64,000 nucleotides of DNA, from NCBI GenBank assembly GCA_019240525.1, contig JAFAYE010000001.1, positions 2,515,300-2,579,299 of the forward strand. The letters are read 5' to 3'. Source of the DNA: Candidatus Eremiobacterota bacterium. Lineage in GTDB: Bacteria; Vulcanimicrobiota; Vulcanimicrobiia; Vulcanimicrobiales; Vulcanimicrobiaceae. The notes below the pieces were generated by a model. That model did no database searches. It saw only the letters and a list, made by a program, of their open reading frames with translations, and had not been told where the DNA came from. Shown here piece by piece: positions 1 to 7,209 of this stretch (positions within the stretch are counted from its first letter, which is position 1; every line of letters starts with the position of its first letter). Made by a program: the position numbers and the translations under genes.

Positions 1-138
1 CGAATCGAGGGAGATGGTTTGCTAGCGCAGTGCATGCAGCACGAAGTCGACCATCTGGACGGCACGCTCTACATCGATCGCGCGAAGAACCTGCGCCCAG
101 TCGCCGGCGAAGAGGAGAAAGAAACCGCCGAAGCTTGA
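1..138 (+). CDS. def: Peptide deformylase, C-terminal fragment
   Basis: The gene enters from the left edge, so only the last 45 residues are visible. They contain HEVDHLDG, the third deformylase motif, whose HExxH supplies two metal-ligand histidines and the catalytic glutamate. The enzyme removes the N-terminal formyl group from nascent proteins in the cytoplasm. The acidic lysine-containing tail (EEEKETAEA) is a normal end for the family. It lies 10 bases before fmt, the gene that puts the formyl group on initiator tRNA, and def-fmt pairs are a very common operon. The metal-binding Cys motif and the start lie outside the window. Confidence 0.93.
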   Translation, partial: RIEGDGLLAQCMQHEVDHLDGTLYIDRAKNLRPVAGEEEKETAEA

Positions 139-148
139 GGCGGCTGCC

Positions 149-985
149 GTGAAGACGCTCTTCTTTGGTACCAGTGCCTTCGCGGTGCCGAGCCTCCGCG
201 TTACCGCTGCGCGCACTCACCTCGCGGGCGTCGTCACGCAGCCCGATCGCCCTGCCGGACGGGGCCAACGTCTGCGGGCCAGCGCCGTTAAGACCGCGGC
301 GAACGAGATGGGCTTACGCGTATTCGAGCCGCCGCAACTCCGCCGGTTTGCGCAAGAAATGGCTGCGGAAAGCTTCGATCTCTTCGTGCTCGCGTCGTAC
401 GGCCGAATTCTTCCCAAAGAACTCTTGGATCTGCCGCGTCTGGGGGCGCTGAACGTTCACCCGTCGCTCTTGCCACTCTACCGTGGGGCGACGCCGATTC
501 AGAGTGCGATCGCCAACGGGGACCACGAAACCGGCGTAAGCATCATGCTCATGGATTCGGGCCTCGATACCGGCGATGTCGTGTTGCAGGAGAAGACGGA
601 AATCGAGATTGGCGAGACGTTCGGTCAACTGCACGAGCGCCTCGCCCGCTGCGGTGCAACGCTGCTCGACAAGGCACTCGAGATGGCCTTGCGTGGCCGG
701 CTCGTCGGACATCCTCAAACCGGCGAAGCGAGCGTGACGCGCCCGTTCACGAAGGCGGATCTGGTCGTCGACATGAGTCGTTCGCCCGAGCGCATCGTCG
801 ACTTCGTGCGCGCCTTTTCACCGCAGCCCGCGGCGCGCGCAATGCTCGGCGGTCAGATGGTCAAACTACTGCGCGCCCACGTTTCGCCTGATGGCACGCT
901 CGAAATCGACGAGCTGATCGCACCGAATCGCGGCAGGATGAGCGGCGCGCAGTACTTCGCCCTTCGCCGCGGCTTGGAAGATTGA
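149..985 (+). CDS. fmt: Methionyl-tRNA formyltransferase
   Basis: Transfers a formyl group from 10-formyltetrahydrofolate to Met-tRNAfMet for translation initiation. The N-terminal Rossmann domain has LFFGTSAFAVPSL at the start and the signature NVHPSLLPLYRGATPIQ with the catalytic Asn-His, followed by GVSIMLMDSGLDTGD. At 278 residues it is about 30 shorter than typical Fmt; the C-terminal tRNA-binding domain is present (KLLRAHVSPDG) but compact. The start is GTG at 149, ten bases after the def stop. The stop overlaps the rsmB start by one base (TGATG), so def-fmt-rsmB looks like one transcript. Confidence 0.96.
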   Translation: MKTLFFGTSAFAVPSLRVTAARTHLAGVVTQPDRPAGRGQRLRASAVKTAANEMGLRVFEPPQLRRFAQEMAAESFDLFVLASYGRILPKELLDLPRLGALNVHPSLLPLYRGATPIQSAIANGDHETGVSIMLMDSGLDTGDVVLQEKTEIEIGETFGQLHERLARCGATLLDKALEMALRGRLVGHPQTGEASVTRPFTKADLVVDMSRSPERIVDFVRAFSPQPAARAMLGGQMVKLLRAHVSPDGTLEIDELIAPNRGRMSGAQYFALRRGLED

Positions 986-2307
986 TGAACGCGCGTGAAC
1001 TTGCGCTTTGCGTCGTCCGCGACGTCTTTCCGCCGCCGGGCGTAGCCACGCCGGGGCGAGCCGCTCAGGCGTCGTTCGATTATCGGGCGCGACGAGCGCA
1101 GCTCGACGCCCGCGATCGTGCCTTTGCCGCCGAACTCGCGTACGGCGCGATCAAGATGCGTCGCGCTATCGATTGGCACCTCGCGCCATTTATGACTCAT
1201 GCGTCGCTCCCGCCGGCGATTCACGAGATTTTGCGTTTAGCGGCTTACGAGCTTGTTTATACCAGGGCCGACGCGCATGCTACCGTCTTCGAATTCGTCA
1301 ATCTCGCTAAGCGTTTTGGGCATCGCGGTCTGGCGAATCTCGTCAATGCGGTTTTGCGCTCGCTGCTCCGCGCCGGGCCACAGGAACCGCAACGTGGTAG
1401 CTTTGAGAGCGACGACGAGTATCTGGGCACGCGCTTTTCCCTACCGACGTGGCTGGTGCGGCAGTGGCGCCCGCTCTTCGGCGATGCTTTGGAATCCATT
1501 TGCGCCGCGGTCAACGAACCGGCGGCGCCCGCTATTGTCGTCAATACGCTGGCCGGTACGACCAACGATGTGATCGCGGTTTTGCAGGCGCATGGCGTCG
1601 AGGCAATACACTCCGCTTTTGTTGCGGAGGCGCTTCTCATCGAACGCGGCCCTCCGGTGGGCGCGACCGACGATGGAACCTGGTGGCCGCAATCGGAAAG
1701 TTCGGCAATGGTCGTCGACGTGCTGGGACCGCAGCCGGGAGAGGCGATCCTCGACGTCTGCAGTGGTCGCGGAAATAAAGCGTTGCAAATCGGTGCGCGT
1801 CTCGCTAACCAGGGGACTCTCTGCTGCATCGAACGTGACGAAGGCCGCGCCGCTATCTTGGAGGGGCGATTGAAGGAATGCGGCATTATTGCTTCACTGA
1901 TCGTCGGCGATGCTACCCAGGAGATCTTACCGGAAGGTCAACGATTCGATCGCGTCCTGGTCGACGCGCCGTGTTCCGGCGTCGGCGTCGTCGGCCGGCA
2001 TCCGGAAGCGCGATGGAAGAAGCAACAAGGCGACGGCGAACGGCTTGCGCGGACGCAGCGAGCCATTCTCGAACAGATGGCGCGTCACGTCTACCCCGGC
2101 GGAGCGATGGTGTATGCGGTGTGTTCGACCGATCCTCGCGAGACGACAGAAGTGATCGATTGGTTTTTGTTGCGGCAGAACTTCGAGCGCGGCCTCGTGC
2201 CGGCCGCGTACGCTTCGTTCATCACGCCGCAGGGCGACGTTTTGGTGCCGCCGGGCATCGAGGGCCGCGACGGTTTTTACATTGCGCGCGTCGAGCGGCG
2301 GCCGTGA
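985..2307 (+). CDS. rsmB: 16S rRNA (cytosine-5) methyltransferase RsmB
   Basis: Methylates a cytosine of 16S rRNA (C967 in E. coli numbering) using S-adenosylmethionine. An N-terminal NusB-like RNA-binding domain (about residues 1-140) is followed by the methyltransferase fold, with SAM motif LDVCSGRGNKALQ. The two characteristic cysteines are present: Cys330 in VDAPCSGVGVVG (motif IV) and Cys380 in YAVCSTDPRE (motif VI, the nucleophile in the family). The length of 440 is normal. ATG at 985 is chosen because it overlaps the fmt stop; a TTG three bases earlier is possible. The 3' end overlaps the next gene by four bases (GTGA). Confidence 0.95.
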   Translation: MNARELALCVVRDVFPPPGVATPGRAAQASFDYRARRAQLDARDRAFAAELAYGAIKMRRAIDWHLAPFMTHASLPPAIHEILRLAAYELVYTRADAHATVFEFVNLAKRFGHRGLANLVNAVLRSLLRAGPQEPQRGSFESDDEYLGTRFSLPTWLVRQWRPLFGDALESICAAVNEPAAPAIVVNTLAGTTNDVIAVLQAHGVEAIHSAFVAEALLIERGPPVGATDDGTWWPQSESSAMVVDVLGPQPGEAILDVCSGRGNKALQIGARLANQGTLCCIERDEGRAAILEGRLKECGIIASLIVGDATQEILPEGQRFDRVLVDAPCSGVGVVGRHPEARWKKQQGDGERLARTQRAILEQMARHVYPGGAMVYAVCSTDPRETTEVIDWFLLRQNFERGLVPAAYASFITPQGDVLVPPGIEGRDGFYIARVERRP

Positions 2308-2969
2308 GCTTTCTGGCGAAAATCGAGCACTTCTGCTCGGCGTTGATCGAGCGCGCGTTTGCTAAAACATTTCCCAGCGACCTCGAGCCTGCTCAGATCG
2401 CGCGCAAACTCGTCGCGACCATGGAAGCGCAAACGCGTGACGACGAAGGGCGCCTTCACGCCCCGGGATCGTACGGCGTCTACGTAAGCCCCCCGGACTT
2501 CGAGCGCCTGGCCGAACATCAAACGTATCTCGAACGCGCATGGGCCGATCTTTTGCGCAATCTGGCGAAAAAGGTTGGGATCGCGTTCGACGAGGGCAAA
2601 GCGACGGTTACGATGTCGGCCCGTTCGACGGTGCCGTTGGGAGCCATCGAGATTACCCTCGCGGGCGAGGCCGAGACATCACGAAGGTACCGTCTGCGCA
2701 CGCTCGAGGGGGTTCCGCCCGACGGGCTGTATTCGATCGAGCGCATAGCACGCATCGGGCGAAGCGAAGAGAGCGAGATTCTGCTGTTCGATCCCGGCGT
2801 TTCACGCGCGCACGCTGTCGTCGAAGTTACGGCCGGTCAAGCGATCGTGCGCGATCTTGGCTCGACGAATGGAACGTTCGTGAATGGACGCCGCGTGGAG
2901 ACTCGGCAGTTACGCGATGGCGACGAGCTTCGGTTCGGCAGCACGCTGATGCGATTCGAGACGCGATGA
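2304..2969 (+). CDS. FhaA-like protein: DUF3662 domain plus FHA domain
   Basis: A 221-residue cytoplasmic adaptor. The N-terminal part (about 1-115, beginning SFLAKIEHFCSALIERAF) matches the DUF3662 module of actinobacterial FhaA. The C-terminal FHA domain (about 145-220) shows RIGRSEESEI, SRAHAVVEV and LGSTNGTFVNG, the phosphothreonine-binding loops. In Actinobacteria FhaA binds phosphorylated peptidoglycan-synthesis factors such as MviN, so a role in regulated wall growth is likely. The GTG at 2304 overlaps the rsmB stop; the open frame extends upstream but only inside rsmB. It is followed with a four-base overlap by a second FHA gene. No Ser/Thr kinase gene is in the cluster. Confidence 0.9.
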   Translation: MSFLAKIEHFCSALIERAFAKTFPSDLEPAQIARKLVATMEAQTRDDEGRLHAPGSYGVYVSPPDFERLAEHQTYLERAWADLLRNLAKKVGIAFDEGKATVTMSARSTVPLGAIEITLAGEAETSRRYRLRTLEGVPPDGLYSIERIARIGRSEESEILLFDPGVSRAHAVVEVTAGQAIVRDLGSTNGTFVNGRRVETRQLRDGDELRFGSTLMRFETR

Positions 2970-3409
2970 GCGCTCTGCTGAGCGTAGCGGCGGACTTCGA
3001 CCGGCAGATGCGGATCGGAACGTTGGAAATCACGGCAGCTCTCGCGCTTGTGGCACTGCTGGCGGCCCGGCCCCGCATTCGCACCGCCGCGGACATTGGT
3101 GCATTAACGCCGATGCTCGTGCATTTGGAGGTCATCGAGCGAGGGGGGCGCCGCACACAGCAGCTTCGCTCTCCCTTCGAGCTGGGCCGCGCGCGTGACG
3201 CGGAAGTCTTCCTGCACGACTCCGAGGTCAGCCGTCGCCACGCGCGTTTCGAGAGCCATAACGGCGCGATCTATGTCGAAGATTTGGGAAGCCGCAATGG
3301 AACGTTCTTGAATGGACGGCGCATCGACGAAGCGATCGAGATTCGGGTAGGCGACGAGATCGATATCGGCACGACCCGGCTGGTCGTGCGATCGGTGCGG
3401 CCGGCGTGA
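2966..3409 (+). CDS. FhaB/FipA-like membrane-anchored FHA protein
   Basis: A 147-residue protein with one N-terminal transmembrane segment (about residues 16-36, IGTLEITAALALVALLAARP) and a C-terminal FHA domain (about 60-145: ELGRARDAEVFL, VSRRHARFE, LGSRNGTFLNG). This is the layout of actinobacterial FhaB/FipA, a phosphothreonine reader that links serine/threonine kinase signalling to division and elongation. The ATG at 2966 overlaps the upstream stop (ATGA) and the gene overlaps the SEDS gene by four bases. The order FhaA-FhaB-SEDS copies the actinobacterial cluster, but pstP, pbpA and pknB are not seen here. Confidence 0.88.
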   Translation: MSALLSVAADFDRQMRIGTLEITAALALVALLAARPRIRTAADIGALTPMLVHLEVIERGGRRTQQLRSPFELGRARDAEVFLHDSEVSRRHARFESHNGAIYVEDLGSRNGTFLNGRRIDEAIEIRVGDEIDIGTTRLVVRSVRPA

Positions 3410-4647
3410 TCGCACTGACGTTTCGCCGCCTCGCGCCGATGATCGGCGCGCTCGCGATCGCAGCGCTCATTCTTCACTTCGCCCCGCCGCGCGCGATTGG
3501 GCCGCCGTGGATGCTGATACTTCTCGGCGCACTGGCCATCGTTTGGGTACTCTGGCAACCGCCGACGATGGTCCGCGACGACTTCTTACCCGCGCTTGCC
3601 GTCGTGCTGGCAACGCTCGGTCTGGCGATGGTCGCCCGTTTGTCACCGGCACTGGCGCAGCGACAGCAACTGTGGATTCTCGTTTCTCTGGCGCTCGCAA
3701 TCGCGGTTGCGCCGGTGTTCTCGCAATTCCGGCGCTTTGCCGCGTACAAATATTTGTGGGTCGTAGCGTCGCTGGCATTGTTCGCGTTGCTTTTGGTGCT
3801 TGGAGAAGAAGTCAATGGCGCCAGGCTGTGGATTCGGTTAGGCCCGATTCAATACGAACCGATCGAGCTCATCAAACTCTTCATCGTGCTCTTCTTGGCT
3901 GCATATCTTGCCGAAACGGCGGACGTCATCGCCAAGGCCCGTCCCTGGTCGTTGCGCGCGAACGTCAAATACCTCGGGCCGCTCTTCATCGGCTGGGGGG
4001 CGTCGATGGCGATTCTGGTCGTCCAGCGCGATCTCGGCATGGCGACCCTGCTGCTCGCTACTTTTGCTACGCTACTCTTTGTCGCAACGCGCCGGATCGA
4101 TATCGTGCTCTTCGGAGCGTTGCTCTTCGCGCTCGGCGCGTTTTGGGCAGTGCATCATTATCCATACGTTCAGACTCGCATCGCCGTTTGGCGCAATCCA
4201 TTCGCCGATCCGTTCGGCGGCGGGTATCAGTCGTCGCAGGCCTATTATTCACTCGCTGCCGGCGGTTTGGTTGGAAGCGGGTACCGGCTTGGCCATCCCG
4301 AATTCATCCCGGACGTTGCGACCGATTACGTCTACGCAGCCTTCTCCGAGGAGTTCGGATTGATCGGCGCGCTGATCGTCTTGGCCATTTTTCTCGACGT
4401 GGTACGCCGGATGTTCGTCACTGGTCTCGAGCAACCCGACCTGTACACCAAGCTGCTGGCCGCAGGACTCGGCGCAACGCTCGGATTTCAGGTAGTGATC
4501 ATCGTTGCGGGTGTAATCGGATTGCTTCCGCTGACGGGAATCACGCTGCCGTTCATGTCGTACGGCGGCAGTTCGCTCGTTGCAAATTTCTTGCTCGTCG
4601 CGCTCGTGTGGGCGATGAGCGCTCGACCACGGAGAAGTTCGCCATGA
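3406..4647 (+). CDS. FtsW/RodA/SpoVE-family SEDS peptidoglycan glycosyltransferase
   Basis: A polytopic inner-membrane protein of 413 residues with about ten hydrophobic segments. Family signatures are GARLWIRLGPIQYEPIELIK in the middle, then YQSSQAYYSLAAGGLVGSGY and VATDYVYAAFSEEFGLIGAL, and LTGITLPFMSYGGSSL near the end. SEDS proteins polymerise lipid II into glycan strands, usually with a partner class B PBP. Whether it serves elongation (RodA) or division (FtsW) cannot be decided from the sequence; the FHA neighbours favour RodA. The GTG at 3406 overlaps the previous stop. No class B PBP gene follows, which is unusual. Confidence 0.93.
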   Translation: MIALTFRRLAPMIGALAIAALILHFAPPRAIGPPWMLILLGALAIVWVLWQPPTMVRDDFLPALAVVLATLGLAMVARLSPALAQRQQLWILVSLALAIAVAPVFSQFRRFAAYKYLWVVASLALFALLLVLGEEVNGARLWIRLGPIQYEPIELIKLFIVLFLAAYLAETADVIAKARPWSLRANVKYLGPLFIGWGASMAILVVQRDLGMATLLLATFATLLFVATRRIDIVLFGALLFALGAFWAVHHYPYVQTRIAVWRNPFADPFGGGYQSSQAYYSLAAGGLVGSGYRLGHPEFIPDVATDYVYAAFSEEFGLIGALIVLAIFLDVVRRMFVTGLEQPDLYTKLLAAGLGATLGFQVVIIVAGVIGLLPLTGITLPFMSYGGSSLVANFLLVALVWAMSARPRRSSP

Positions 4648-5075
4648 GATTCGCAATGCTCGTTATCATCGCTCTGTGCTTCGTTGGCTGCGCGAAAGGT
4701 TCGTCGAGTTCGACGGCGGCCTCGGCGTCAGCCGCGGCGGTAAGAAATCCGGCATCGGCGAGCGATGGCGCCGTCGTCTACGCCGCGAATTGCTCGAGCT
4801 GCCATCAGGCGAACGGTGAGGGCGTGCCCGGGGCCTTTCCGCCGCTGGCTGGGAATTCAACCGTTACCGGAAATCCGGCGGCGGTCATCACGATCGTCAG
4901 CGACGGACTCGAAGGGCGCCTCGTCGTCGACGGACAGGCCTACAGCGGAATAATGCCGCGCTGGAAAGGTTTGCTGTCGGACGAGCAGCTCGCATCGGTA
5001 ATTAGCTACATTCGCAGCGCGTGGAGGAACAACGCGCCCGGCGTCAGCGTTGCGGACGTGCGCGGATTGAAGTAA
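4644..5075 (+). CDS. Lipoprotein monohaem cytochrome c
   Basis: A 143-residue class I cytochrome c. The signal peptide ends in a lipobox at Cys16 (ALCFVGC), a Ser/Ala-rich linker follows, and the haem attachment site is C50-S-S-C53-H54. The likely distal ligand is Met104 in GIMPRW, and the C-terminal helix reads LASVISYIRSAW, as in small c555/cytochrome-oxidase-type domains. It probably carries electrons in the periplasm while anchored to a membrane. ATG 4644 overlaps the SEDS stop (ATGA), so it is co-transcribed with the wall genes. Its redox partner is not visible here. Confidence 0.9.
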   Translation: MRFAMLVIIALCFVGCAKGSSSSTAASASAAAVRNPASASDGAVVYAANCSSCHQANGEGVPGAFPPLAGNSTVTGNPAAVITIVSDGLEGRLVVDGQAYSGIMPRWKGLLSDEQLASVISYIRSAWRNNAPGVSVADVRGLK

Positions 5076-5096
5076 CGCTCCGCGCAGCATTTTATT

Positions 5097-5158
5097 GTCA
5101 TCCTGAGCGTGTCGAAGGATGAGCCGCCGTTGTCATCCTGAGCTTGTCGAAGGATGAC
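5097..5158. repeat. Two copies of the dispersed palindromic repeat
   Basis: Copies at 5097-5122 and 5132-5158, in the orientation GTCATCCTGAGC...GTCGAAGGATGA. The unit is 27 bp with eight-base inverted ends GTCATCCT/AGGATGAC, so it can form a hairpin in RNA or DNA. It fills most of the gap between the cytochrome gene and the GIY-YIG gene. Similar elements recur at 5492, 6197-6476, 22443, 42497 and 63248. Confidence 0.9.
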
Positions 5159-5184
5159 TTGCTAGTATATCTAGCTCTACGCGG

Positions 5185-5460
5185 ATGATGCGCCAGTATG
5201 CGATGGTGAAGAACTATTTCGTGTACATGTTACTCTGCAGCGACGACTCGTTTTACGTGGGCATCACGAATGATGCCGACGCTCGTGTCGTGCAGCACAA
5301 TTTGGGGACGAACCCGCGGTCTTACACCTACACACGTCGACCGGTCAAGCTCGTCCACGTTTCTCTCTTTTATGACGTCAACAATGCAATCCGATGGGAA
5401 AAGCAATTGAAGGGGTGGTCGCGTGCGAAAAAATCAGCCTTGATAAAAGACGATTGGTAG
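5185..5460 (+). CDS. GIY-YIG domain protein (UPF0213/YhbQ type)
   Basis: A 91-residue single-domain GIY-YIG protein. YFVYMLLCSDDSFYVGIT is the GIY-YIG core, RVVQHNLG carries the conserved Arg and HN, and RWEKQLKGWSRAKKSALI is the C-terminal block with the conserved glutamate. Members are presumed small nucleases; the cellular role of most is unknown. Starts at 5185, 5188 or 5203 (MVKNYFVYM) are all in frame; the last fits the family length best. It is flanked on both sides by the dispersed repeat. The nearby AT-rich leader (AGTATATCTAG) may hold a promoter. Confidence 0.87.
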   Translation: MMRQYAMVKNYFVYMLLCSDDSFYVGITNDADARVVQHNLGTNPRSYTYTRRPVKLVHVSLFYDVNNAIRWEKQLKGWSRAKKSALIKDDW

Positions 5461-5491
5461 ACAATAGTAATGCTGTCGAACCTCAAGGCGA

Positions 5492-5518
5492 GTCATCCTT
5501 CGACGGGCTCAGGATGAC
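5492..5518. repeat. Dispersed palindromic repeat, single copy
   Basis: A 27-bp copy with intact GTCATCCT and AGGATGAC ends around TCGACGGGCTC. It lies 31 bases after the GIY-YIG gene and directly downstream of the decayed peptidase 3' end that follows, so it may mark the breakpoint of a local duplication. Confidence 0.9.
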
Positions 5519-5535
5519 AAGTGGCCGGAGGCGGA

Positions 5536-5650
5536 TTAGATAGCGACGACCAGTCTCTGCTTCAAGGCGTTGACTGAGTTCACGTTGGAAAAGGAGCTCG
5601 GTGTATTGGCGCATTCCAGGATGGGCGTGAGGCAAGCGAGTGCGAGTTGG
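5536..5650 (-). pseudogene. Relic of the 3' end of the HExxH peptidase gene at 6489-7097
   Basis: Read on the minus strand, this stretch encodes TRTRLPHAHPGM then RQYTELLFQRELSQ, ending in a TAA at 5536-5538. The intact gene at 6489-7097 ends TRTRLRHADPGM then HEFIELLFQREFGQ. The bases align along the whole stretch (CGGATTAGATAG at both 3' ends; GCAAGCGAGTGCGAGTTG at both left limits), with many substitutions. No upstream coding part, catalytic motif or start is present, so this is a non-functional remnant of a duplication. The exact left limit, near 5650-5662, is uncertain. Confidence 0.65.
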
Positions 5651-5673
5651 TGGCGTTGGGCGCTGAAGATCGC

Positions 5674-6132
5674 CTAGCGACGCGTGCAGACGGCAGAGCC
5701 TAAGTTATGCATCACCCCTGCGTGGGTTACGTTGTACACCTGGGTGAATGTCGTCGGCGAAATGCGGCGCCAAGTCTGCGGACCCTCAGTGGGGTTCATG
5801 TGAACCTGGTCGTCGGTGTCGAACCAGCGCCAATTGCCGGCGGCGTCGGGTGCGCGCGAGAGGTCGCGGTAGAAATGCCCATCGTCCCAATAATCGTCAT
5901 AGATCCACATCGGCGATCCTTCAAAACGTCCCACCAAGGCCGTGCCGCTGCGCCGCGGCTCGCTCCAGCGCACCTGCGCCCACTGACCACCCGGGAGCGC
6001 CGCAATGCGCATCGATTCAGTGAACTGCTTCGCGGGACCGTACGCGCTTTCGGGCAGTTTGACGGCGCACGACCACGCACCGCCGAACGCGTGGAGAAAT
6101 AGCTGCGAGGCGAGCACGACGGCAATGGTCAT
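5674..6132 (-). CDS. Exported protein of unknown function
   Basis: A 152-residue protein with an N-terminal hydrophobic segment (IAVVLASQLFLHAFGGAWSCAV) typical of a signal peptide. The rest is rich in aromatic residues (MWIYDDYWDD, NWRWFDTDD) and ends with a Cys-containing tail (GSAVCTRR); with the Cys after the signal region a disulphide is possible. No family was recognised. GGAGG lies only one base before the ATG at 6132, which is too close, so initiation may be slightly downstream (GTG near 6117). It sits between the decayed peptidase copy and the repeat array. Confidence 0.6.
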   Translation of the reverse strand: MTIAVVLASQLFLHAFGGAWSCAVKLPESAYGPAKQFTESMRIAALPGGQWAQVRWSEPRRSGTALVGRFEGSPMWIYDDYWDDGHFYRDLSRAPDAAGNWRWFDTDDQVHMNPTEGPQTWRRISPTTFTQVYNVTHAGVMHNLGSAVCTRR

Positions 6133-6188
6133 TCCTCCTACTTTTGGGACTTGAATCTTACGCCCTATGGCAAGGCACGCCGGCTCAA

Positions 6189-6476
6189 AGACACGCCATC
6201 CTTCGACGGGCTCAGGATGACAAAGGGGCGGTCATCCTTCGACAGGCTCAGGATGAAAAATGCGAGTCATCCTTCGACGGGCTCAGGATGACAAAGATCC
6301 TTCGACGGGCTCAGGATGACAATGGCGCGGCATCCTTCGACGAGCTCAGGATGAAAAATGCGAGTCATCCTTCGACGGGCTCAGGATGACACAGGCGAGG
6401 GATCCTTCGACAGGCTCAGGATGACACAGGCGGGGCATCCTTCGACGGGCTCATCCTTCGACAAGCTCAGGATGAC
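6189..6476. repeat. Array of about nine dispersed palindromic repeats
   Basis: Copies begin near 6197, 6231, 6266, 6296, 6331, 6364, 6401, 6436 (truncated and fused to the next) and 6452, all in the CATCCTTCGACGGGCTCAGG orientation. Spacers are 6-20 bases and themselves partly repeated (ATGCGAG, GGCG). Centres vary (CGACGGG, CGACAGG, CGACGAG, CGACAAG). It fills the gap between the two convergent-looking minus-strand genes' borders at 6133-6488; nothing else is seen in that gap. Spacers are too short and too similar for CRISPR. Confidence 0.93.
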
Positions 6477-6488
6477 AAAGGGCGCGGA

Positions 6489-7097
6489 TTAGATAGAGAC
6501 GACGGTGGCTGCTGCAGGGAGTTGGCCAAACTCACGTTGGAAGAGGAGCTCAATAAATTCGTGCATCCCTGGATCGGCGTGACGCAAGCGAGTGCGAGTT
6601 GCCCGCGGCCAGGGCGAGGCAGCATCGTTCGCTTCGACGTACGCACGAAGTGATTCGGCGAAGTATTCGTCGACGCCAGTCGCGGCATATGGTGTGACGA
6701 AGTTCGTCGCATTAGCGAAAAGCGCGCGAACCTGCGGATCGATGCCGCTGCGGTAAACGCCGCCGCCGAGCGCGCAGTCCAGCGCATGTCCAAATTCGTG
6801 GGCGACGGTCATCGGGCTGCGGGAGCGTAGGTACAGGGTGCGCTCTTCCACCACGAAGAGGCCGGCCGGGGGTGCAGGCCACGCGTCGACGTCGATGCCC
6901 AGGCGCGCCAAGGTGCGCGAGGCATCCCGATAGAGCTCGCTCTTGCGCAGCAGCACGATGCGAATTCGGCTTCGCGCCGCGTACGCGAGCGCTCCGCGGC
7001 CGAAAAGAAGCAGGGTTTCGATCACGGGTTGTTCGGCCAGGCGCCCTTTGTCGGGCACGAAGAGCCGGCGCGCGGTGGCAATGCCGTCGTGTTGCAC
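6489..7097 (-). CDS. Putative zinc metallopeptidase (HExxH...EYFAE)
   Basis: A 202-residue protein with H100-E-F-G-H104 and, 40 residues on, DEYFAES (Glu144/Glu148), which together look like a gluzincin zinc site; HEFGHALD followed by YFAE resembles ATLF-like/Pro-Pro endopeptidase domains. No signal peptide is evident, and the N-terminal half is unassigned. A duplicated and decayed copy of its last 38 codons lies at 5536-5650. The start at 7097 reads MQHDGIATARRLF. The substrate is unknown. Confidence 0.75.
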   Translation of the reverse strand: MQHDGIATARRLFVPDKGRLAEQPVIETLLLFGRGALAYAARSRIRIVLLRKSELYRDASRTLARLGIDVDAWPAPPAGLFVVEERTLYLRSRSPMTVAHEFGHALDCALGGGVYRSGIDPQVRALFANATNFVTPYAATGVDEYFAESLRAYVEANDAASPWPRATRTRLRHADPGMHEFIELLFQREFGQLPAAATVVSI

Positions 7098-7209
7098 CGC
7101 GCCATCGTGGCGCGCTGACGTTTCGGCCGCGTCGCGGCGGTGTTTTCAGAATTTTTTCATACGGCCGCCGTAAGGTTGGAAGAACCTCGCTCACTCCTCG
7201 GAGGCTCTG

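Noticed and set aside
1878-2303. N-terminal extension of the FhaA-like protein
   Set aside because: The open frame runs back inside rsmB, but the DUF3662 domain begins at GTG 2304 and overlaps the rsmB stop in the usual way.
6189-6476. Possible CRISPR array
   Set aside because: Spacers are 6-20 bases, similar to each other and irregular; units are palindromes also found singly elsewhere; no cas genes.
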